From: Chlamydiales bacterium
GTDB taxonomy: Bacteria; Chlamydiota; Chlamydiia; Chlamydiales; Simkaniaceae
Direction of reading: 5' to 3'
Assembly: GCA_024233515.1 (NCBI GenBank)
Contig: JACKPO010000002.1
Coordinates: forward strand, 205,417 to 269,416
Length of the DNA stretch: 64,000 nt
Shown: positions 58,695 through 64,000 of the stretch, piece by piece
How positions within the stretch are numbered: the stretch's first letter is position 1
Layout: every line of letters begins with the position of its first letter
Program-made: the position numbers and the translations under genes
Notes under the pieces: model-generated
Database searches by the model: none
Seen by the model: the letters and a program-made list of their open reading frames with translations, nothing else
Told to the model about the DNA's origin: nothing

Positions 58695-59720
58695 CTACCA
58701 GGTCAGGGAGGCTGACGACTGGTATTCGGTGACCCGCGTTTCGAAGAAGTTCTTCTCTTTCCCGAGGTCGATGGTTTCACTCATCCAAGGGAAGGGGTTT
58801 TTTGAACCATATTGAGTTTTGAGACCAATCCGCTCGAGGCGGCGATCGGCGATGTACTGAGCGTACTCACGGAACATCGGCGCTGTGAGGCCAAGGATCC
58901 CTTTCGGGAGGCAATCTTCCGCATATCTAATCTCGAGTTCGACCGCTTCACGGATCTTTTCGACAATGTAGTTTTGGAAGGAGGGAGACCATAGGTCGGG
59001 GTTTTCCTCTTTAATACCGTTGATCAGATCGATCCCGAAATTCAGGTGGATCGTTTCATCGCGGAGGATGTACTGGAACTGCTCACCGATCCCTGTCATC
59101 TTGTTTTGGCGATGGAGAGAGAGGATCATCGCAAACCCACTGTAGAAGAAGATCCCTTCCATAATGATGTAGAAGCCGATGAGGTTCTCTAGGAACTTTT
59201 GGGCTCCTTCTTGCGTAGAGGTTGTGAAATCTTCCCGCAGAACATCTTCGGTTAGCTTCATCTCGAACTTATCTTTGTCGTGGATTGAAGCGATCTCGTT
59301 ATACATGTTGAAGACTTGTCCCTCATTCAGGCTAAGCGATTCAACCACGTAGTGGAACGTGTGAGTGTGGATCGCCTCTTCAAAGGCTTGTCGTAGGAGG
59401 TACTGGCGACACTCAGGGTTGGTCACATACTTGTAGATCGCAAGAGTGATGTTGTTCGCGACAAGGCTTTCTGCGGTGCTAAAGAAGCCGAGGTTCCGCA
59501 TGATGACGAGGCGCTCTGCTTCTGTCAATTTGTTCGACTTCCAGATCTCGATATCTTTGGCCATCGGCACTTCTGTTGGCATCCAATGGTTGGCACATCC
59601 GTTGAGGTAGTGCTCCCACGCCCACTTGTATTTTAGGGGCATAAGTTGGTTAACATCAACGGTGGTACAGTTAATGAGGCGTTTTTCTGCCGCTTTGGCT
59701 CTTTTTTCAGTTTCTTGCAT
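58695..59720 (-). CDS. nrdB: Ribonucleotide reductase small subunit, class Ic (Phe in place of Tyr)
   Basis: The R2 subunit supplies the oxidant that starts ribonucleotide reduction. In the 341-residue protein the radical tyrosine position is Phe122 (Ile-His-Thr-His-Thr-Phe-His). The first metal ligand is Glu84 instead of Asp (Ser-Thr-Ala-Glu-Ser-Leu). Glu115 and His118 follow in Glu-Glu-Ala-Ile-His. These are the features of the Mn/Fe class Ic enzyme known from Chlamydia trachomatis, which needs no tyrosyl radical. The C-terminal tail for docking with NrdA is present. It starts 14 bases after nrdA with an AAGGAG site. Confidence 0.96.
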   Translation of the reverse strand: MQETEKRAKAAEKRLINCTTVDVNQLMPLKYKWAWEHYLNGCANHWMPTEVPMAKDIEIWKSNKLTEAERLVIMRNLGFFSTAESLVANNITLAIYKYVTNPECRQYLLRQAFEEAIHTHTFHYVVESLSLNEGQVFNMYNEIASIHDKDKFEMKLTEDVLREDFTTSTQEGAQKFLENLIGFYIIMEGIFFYSGFAMILSLHRQNKMTGIGEQFQYILRDETIHLNFGIDLINGIKEENPDLWSPSFQNYIVEKIREAVELEIRYAEDCLPKGILGLTAPMFREYAQYIADRRLERIGLKTQYGSKNPFPWMSETIDLGKEKNFFETRVTEYQSSASLTW

Positions 59721-59734
59721 AGTATTTCTCCTTA

Positions 59735-62700
59735 TTATTGGCAGCTTTCACAGCCCTCTTCGAGGTTACAGACCGGAACGGAAGGCTCGGCGTCGCGATT
59801 CACTTGAACGCGGGCTGAGGGGGATTCGTTTTTCATCCAGCGAGGCTGCAGGCTCCGTTTATTAATATCGAGGGTTGACTTCTCAATTTGTGTGGCACCG
59901 AGGGTACGACAATAGTAGGTTGTCTTGATCCCTTTCGTCCAAGCAAAGAGGTACATGTTATGAAGCTTTTTACCGCTTGGCTCTGCGAGGTAGAGGTTGA
60001 GCGACTGCGCTTGGTCAATCCACTTTTGCCGCCGCGCGCCGCACTCAATGATCCACTCGGAATCGATCTCAAAGCAGGTGAGGAACTGCTTTTTAAGCTC
60101 ATCGGGAATCCGATCGATTTCAAGGACCGAACCATCAAAGTACTTGAGGTCATCGATCATTTGATCATCCCACAATTTCAATTCCTTCAATTTTTTGACG
60201 AGGAAAGGGTTGCAGAAGGTGAATTCTCCAGAGAGGTTAGATTTCGCATAGAGGTTCTTGTAGTTCGGCTCAATCGAAGGGGTAATTCCCGCAATGTTGG
60301 CAATGGTTGCTGTGGGGGCAATCGCCATCACGTTGCTATGACGCATTCCATGCTTTTGAATCGATGCACGGACTTTGCTCCAATCCATTGAAGTGGAGCG
60401 GTCCATTTCGACCTTTTCGCCCCGCTCTTTCTCAAGCAAATCAATCGAATCGATCGGAAGGATTCCTCGCTCCCACTTCGATCCTTTATAACTCGGATAA
60501 GGATTCCGCTCTTTGGCCAGTTCACTGGAGTAGAGAATCGCATAGTAGGAGATCATCTCCATACTCTTGTCAGCAAATTCAACCGCTTCATGGCTAGCAT
60601 AGCTAAGGCCTAAGATGTTTAGAGCATCTTGAAAGCCCATGAGCCCCAGACCGATGGCCCGGTGTGCCATGTTGGCATTTTTTGTTTCTGGAATCGGGTA
60701 GAAGTTGACATCGATCACGTTGTCAAGCATTCGGATTGCTGTATGGATCGTTTTCGCTAGTTTCTTCTCATCGACTCCCTTTTCTGTCACGTGTTCAGCA
60801 AGGTTAATCGATCCAAGGTTACACACCGCTGTCTCTTCTTTCGAAGTATTGAGGAGAATCTCGGTACAAAGGTTCGAGCTATGAACAACTCCCGTATGGT
60901 CTTGAGGGGAGCGGATATTTGCTGGGTCTTTGAAGGTGATCCAAGGATGTCCTGTTTCAAAAAGCATGCTGAGCATCTTTCTCCACAGTTGCATCGCTTC
61001 AACCCGTTTCCAAAGACCGATTTTTCCTTCGTCAGCCATTTTTTCGTATTCAACGTAACGTTTTTCAAACGCTTTTCCATAAAGGTCGTGAAGATCAGGA
61101 ACTTCGTTTGGAGTAAAGAGGGTCCACGTTCCATTTTCCTTCACCCGCTTCATGAAGAGATCGGGGATCCAGTTAGCGGTGTTCATATCGTGGGTGCGGC
61201 GCCGTTCATCTCCCGTGTTTTTACGGAGCTCGATAAAGTCTTCGATGTCGATGTGCCACGTCTCTAGGTAAGCGCACATCGCCCCTTTCCGTTTTCCCCC
61301 TTGGTTAACGGCAACAGCGGTATCATTGGCGACCTTAAGGAAGGGGACAATCCCTTGGCTTTGTCCATTCGTCCCTTTAATTTTTGCCCCTGTTCCGCGA
61401 ACATTTGTCCAGTCGTTTCCAAGTCCTCCTGCCCACTTCGAAAGCTGAGCATCATCAGAGATCGTTTTGAAGATGTGTTCGAGATCATCCATCACCGTTG
61501 AGAGGTAACAAGAGCTAAGTTGAGAATGGGTCGTTCCTGAATTAAAGAGAGTCGGTGTGGCTGAGAGGTAATCATGTTTGGACAGGGTTTCATAGAACTC
61601 TAAGGTATGGGTCGTTTTATCTTCTTCATTGACCGCAAGTCCCATCGCGACACGCATCCAGAAGATCTGGGGCGTTTCTAATCTCCGGCCATCTTCATGA
61701 ATAAAGTAGCGATCATAAAGGGTTTGGAGGCCAAGGTACTGAAACTTGTCATCCCTTTCAAGCTTCATTGCTTTCCCAAGGGTATCGAGATCAAACTTCG
61801 CCAGTTCTGGTGAGACCCGCTCGATTTCAATCCCATGAGCGATATACTCTTTAAAGTAGGCTTGGTGTTTGTTCTCTAAGTCGTGGTCGAGAGTATCGAC
61901 ATCGATGGCTTCTCGGTAGAGGGAGTCTAGAAGAAGACGGGCCGCAATCTTTGCAAAGATCGGATCTTTTTCGATCTTGGCTTTCGTTGCCATGATGAGC
62001 GCTTGGTCGACCTCCTCTTCTTTGATCCCTTCATAGAAGTTCAGGAGGGCACTTTCAAGCAATTTCTCGGGGCTGGCCATCTTTTCAAAGCCGCGACAAG
62101 CATGGTCTAGGCGATCCAGAAGTTGTGATTCGGTGACTGTGTTCTTTACACCCTTTGCATTTTCAACTTCGAACTTTCGCTCTCCATCTTTTGCTTTGCG
62201 TCGCTTCTTCTTCACCGGTTCGCGTACAGCCGCTGTTTGTTGCCCTTTTTCTGCTCGGTAAAGGATGTATTCCTTCGCTGCTTGGAAATAGCCAGCGCGC
62301 ATGAGCGATTCTTCAATCAAGTTTTGAAGGTGATAGACATGAAGCTCTTCGGTTTTAGCCAGATGAACAGCATCCCCAACCACTTGCTGAGAAAGAGTGT
62401 TGACGATCGAAATAATATCATCAGGAGTTGCTCCTTCAATCTGATTGACGCGGCGGAAGATCTTTTCAATAGAGGTGGCAATCTTAATCGGATTAAAACG
62501 GACGGGAGTTTCGCTGTCTTTTCGGAATATTTTAAGATTCCGAGGGTCATCGGAACGCATCTCTTTATGGTGATCTCGGTAGATAATGTAGTCGCGAGCC
62601 ACATCATGATGACCATTTTTCATCAGAGTCACTTCCACAAGATCTTGAATTCCTTCCACAGTGAGTGAGACGTTTTTCGACGCGAGATGAAAAAGCTCTT

Positions 62701-62965
62701 GAACGACTTGGGTTGTCACTTCATTCGCAATCTTAATCAGCTCATCAGTAAGGGGAGTTTCTTTATCTAGTTTCTTTGTGTCCTTAAAAGCTGCTTCAAT
62801 CGCTTTAAAGATCCGCTCTTTTCGGAAAGGGACAATGGTTCCATTTCGCTTCATCACGGTGAATGTTTTTTCACCTGCTGCGATGCTGCCTTCAAAAATT
62901 TCTTTTTTGACGGAAGAGAGCATATCTTTAGAATTATTGGCCGCTTTAGACTCTGATTTTACCAT
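59735..62965 (-). CDS. nrdA: Ribonucleotide reductase large subunit with multiple ATP-cones
   Basis: The catalytic R1 subunit reduces ribonucleoside diphosphates. The 1076-residue protein begins with two clear ATP-cone domains (about residues 35-125 and 145-235; each with Val-x-Phe-x-x-x-Ile and a Leu-Val-Glu or Leu-Ile-Glu helix). A possible third follows at about 265-350. The barrel domain then has [21 protein letters not shown] and Tyr-Tyr-Cys-Arg-Thr. The C-terminal redox pair is Cys-Glu-Ser-Cys. Extra cones, which sense dATP/ATP, are typical of chlamydial NrdA. NrdR-like boxes lie upstream. Confidence 0.96.
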   Translation of the reverse strand: MVKSESKAANNSKDMLSSVKKEIFEGSIAAGEKTFTVMKRNGTIVPFRKERIFKAIEAAFKDTKKLDKETPLTDELIKIANEVTTQVVQELFHLASKNVSLTVEGIQDLVEVTLMKNGHHDVARDYIIYRDHHKEMRSDDPRNLKIFRKDSETPVRFNPIKIATSIEKIFRRVNQIEGATPDDIISIVNTLSQQVVGDAVHLAKTEELHVYHLQNLIEESLMRAGYFQAAKEYILYRAEKGQQTAAVREPVKKKRRKAKDGERKFEVENAKGVKNTVTESQLLDRLDHACRGFEKMASPEKLLESALLNFYEGIKEEEVDQALIMATKAKIEKDPIFAKIAARLLLDSLYREAIDVDTLDHDLENKHQAYFKEYIAHGIEIERVSPELAKFDLDTLGKAMKLERDDKFQYLGLQTLYDRYFIHEDGRRLETPQIFWMRVAMGLAVNEEDKTTHTLEFYETLSKHDYLSATPTLFNSGTTHSQLSSCYLSTVMDDLEHIFKTISDDAQLSKWAGGLGNDWTNVRGTGAKIKGTNGQSQGIVPFLKVANDTAVAVNQGGKRKGAMCAYLETWHIDIEDFIELRKNTGDERRRTHDMNTANWIPDLFMKRVKENGTWTLFTPNEVPDLHDLYGKAFEKRYVEYEKMADEGKIGLWKRVEAMQLWRKMLSMLFETGHPWITFKDPANIRSPQDHTGVVHSSNLCTEILLNTSKEETAVCNLGSINLAEHVTEKGVDEKKLAKTIHTAIRMLDNVIDVNFYPIPETKNANMAHRAIGLGLMGFQDALNILGLSYASHEAVEFADKSMEMISYYAILYSSELAKERNPYPSYKGSKWERGILPIDSIDLLEKERGEKVEMDRSTSMDWSKVRASIQKHGMRHSNVMAIAPTATIANIAGITPSIEPNYKNLYAKSNLSGEFTFCNPFLVKKLKELKLWDDQMIDDLKYFDGSVLEIDRIPDELKKQFLTCFEIDSEWIIECGARRQKWIDQAQSLNLYLAEPSGKKLHNMYLFAWTKGIKTTYYCRTLGATQIEKSTLDINKRSLQPRWMKNESPSARVQVNRDAEPSVPVCNLEEGCESCQ

Positions 62966-63028
62966 ATTAATACCTCATAAATGGAACTAAATTCCTAATA
63001 ATTTTGATTTTCAATAAATTATCCCCTT

Positions 63029-63077
63029 CTACTACATCTAGTACGCTTCTTCCCACTTTACCCACTATATATTGTAG
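63029..63077. promoter_or_regulatory. Pair of NrdR-box-like sites upstream of nrdA
   Basis: Box 1 (63062-63077) reads CCACTATATATTGTAG, matching 12 of 16 positions of the NrdR consensus ACACTATATATAGTGT as I recall it. Box 2 (63029-63044) reads CTACTACATCTAGTAC, 10 of 16, with 33 bp between matching positions, close to three helical turns. NrdR represses ribonucleotide reductase genes when dATP is high. The gap of 300 bases between nrdA and pssA (62966-63265) holds these boxes and AT-rich promoter DNA; TATGAT near 63228 could serve pssA. Confidence 0.65.
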
Positions 63078-63265
63078 GCCGAAATCAAAAGTCTACAAAA
63101 AAGTGTCACAAAAAGCAAAAAAAATTTCAGAAATTTTTCATTCCTAAGAAAACGAGCCGATTAAGAAAATTCTGTGTTAGAAAAAGATTAAGAAAAATGA
63201 TTTTTCGCCAAAAACTTTCCGTTTTGGTATGATAAAATATAAAATCCTATTAGCGGTATAGTCTC

Positions 63266-64000
63266 ATGAAACAATTTTACCTTTTGCCAAACATCATTAC
63301 TGCGTTCGGTCTTTCATGTGGACTCTTTGTGATCTTTAAAGTCAACATGACAGAACCTGGAGTCGGAACCTACGAACTTCTCTATTCTTCGGCCCTTTTA
63401 CTTCTTTTAGCGGCCTTTGCAGACCTACTCGATGGTGCGGTAGCAAGGGTCATTCGCGCGGAAAGTGAATTTGGCCTCATGTTTGATTCGCTTGCTGATG
63501 CGGTTTCGTTTGGGGTAGCTCCTTCCGTTCTCTTTCTAAAGAGTCTTTCTCTGCAACCAGCAACAGGGCTTTCCTTTTTTGCTGTAGTGGGAGCGATGCT
63601 TTATACGATTAGTGGAGTTCTTCGCCTTGTTCGTTTTAATGTCCGCGCCCATGAAATCAAAACCGATAAAGAAGCGCTCAATTCCTACAAAAAGAACTTC
63701 ACCGGCCTTCCGATCCCAGCTTCAGCAGCAGGAGCGATCTCAGTCAACCTCTTCCTTAATTCTGCTTTTGGAAAAGATTGGATCCCTCTCTCCTTCACTG
63801 CAAAAGCGGTCACCCTAACCTGTTTTATGATCCTTCTGGGCTATCTGATGATTAGTAAATGGAAGTTTCCTTCTCTTAAAACCCTCCACTTCAAAGTTCC
63901 CTCGTTCCACCTCATCCTCTTCACCGTCCTCCTTGCCATTTTTATCCTTTATGGGATCTTCTATTACCTTCCACTCGTCCTTGTGATTTGCTCTTTGGGG
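63266..64000 (+). CDS. pssA: CDP-diacylglycerol--serine O-phosphatidyltransferase, 3' end beyond window
   Basis: PssA makes phosphatidylserine from CDP-diacylglycerol and serine in the membrane. The frame is open from ATG 63266 to the end of the window (245 residues). The CDP-alcohol phosphatidyltransferase signature is complete: Asp-Gly-Ala-Val-Ala-Arg, eight residues, Gly-Leu-Met-Phe-Asp-Ser-Leu-Ala-Asp (about residues 60-82). Six or more membrane helices are seen. The Ser-Gly-Val-Leu-Arg-Leu-Val-Arg-Phe-Asn segment and Phe-Thr-Gly-Leu-Pro-Ile-Pro support PssA over PgsA. Only the last few residues seem to be missing. It is divergent from nrdA, as pssA-nrdA neighbours are in Chlamydia. Confidence 0.92.
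   Translation, partial: MKQFYLLPNIITAFGLSCGLFVIFKVNMTEPGVGTYELLYSSALLLLLAAFADLLDGAVARVIRAESEFGLMFDSLADAVSFGVAPSVLFLKSLSLQPATGLSFFAVVGAMLYTISGVLRLVRFNVRAHEIKTDKEALNSYKKNFTGLPIPASAAGAISVNLFLNSAFGKDWIPLSFTAKAVTLTCFMILLGYLMISKWKFPSLKTLHFKVPSFHLILFTVLLAIFILYGIFYYLPLVLVICSLG

Overview
The window is chromosomal DNA from a member of the phylum Chlamydiota, most likely outside the family Chlamydiaceae (an amoeba- or protist-associated 'environmental' chlamydia). Evidence: blocks of gene order recalled from Chlamydia recur here (efp-accB-accC; murF-mraY-murD-LysM-ftsW-murG-murC-ftsQ-rsbV-miaA; rsfS-fabF-nudix; aas/cysS/lysS/priA; ftsY-sucC-sucD/htrA/M16 protease/nrdB-nrdA/pssA). The ribonucleotide reductase small subunit has Phe in place of the radical Tyr, a chlamydial class Ic trait. 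There are also an F-box protein and large effector-like proteins. Unlike Chlamydiaceae, the window carries transposons, MITE-like palindromes and a family of AAA ATPase genes at the joins between conserved blocks.

Layout. 1-4.7 kb: end of yvcK, a HAD phosphatase, efp, accB/accC (fatty acid synthesis), hpt and a short rmlA. 4.7-7.3 kb (minus): MTA/SAH-nucleosidase-like gene, rsmI, a 169-bp palindrome, tRNA-Cys and a membrane protein. 7.4-15.9 kb: division/cell wall cluster, all genes overlapping or abutting, with free-standing MurC and no ddl or ftsZ. 16-24 kb: khpA, rsbV, miaA, a coiled-coil protein, a HAD hydrolase, an AAA/nuclease-like ATPase, nadD, rsfS, fabF, nudix. 24-28.3 kb: two tandem paralogous large proteins sharing a Cys-Lys-x3-Asp-Arg (CX5R) signature resembling secreted phosphoinositide phosphatases; this is my leading candidate for an undescribed system. 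28.8-32.9 kb: an acyltransferase-ACP-acyl-ACP synthetase fusion and cysS.

32.9-38.5 kb is an accessory island between cysS and lysS: a membrane protein bracketed by a second copy of the cysS 3' end, an AAA ATPase gene split by an IS630 element, an IS982-family remnant, and a further ATPase. 38.5-48.3 kb (minus): lysS, F-box protein, an internally duplicated protein, priA, another ATPase, a proline-rich protein, a second IS982 remnant carrying a nested MITE, and another AAA ATPase. 48.3-64 kb: ftsY, sucCD, an M50 protease, htrA, an HtrA-like pseudoprotease, an M16C protease, a last AAA ATPase, nrdB-nrdA with a strong terminator and upstream NrdR-box-like sites, and the start of pssA.

Across the window, five AAA ATPases with a PD-(D/E)XK-like C-terminal motif (one split by the IS630) sit alone, mostly at breaks in gene order. 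Four of the five are preceded by inverted repeats that look like operators. A 164-bp palindromic repeat occurs three times complete and once truncated.
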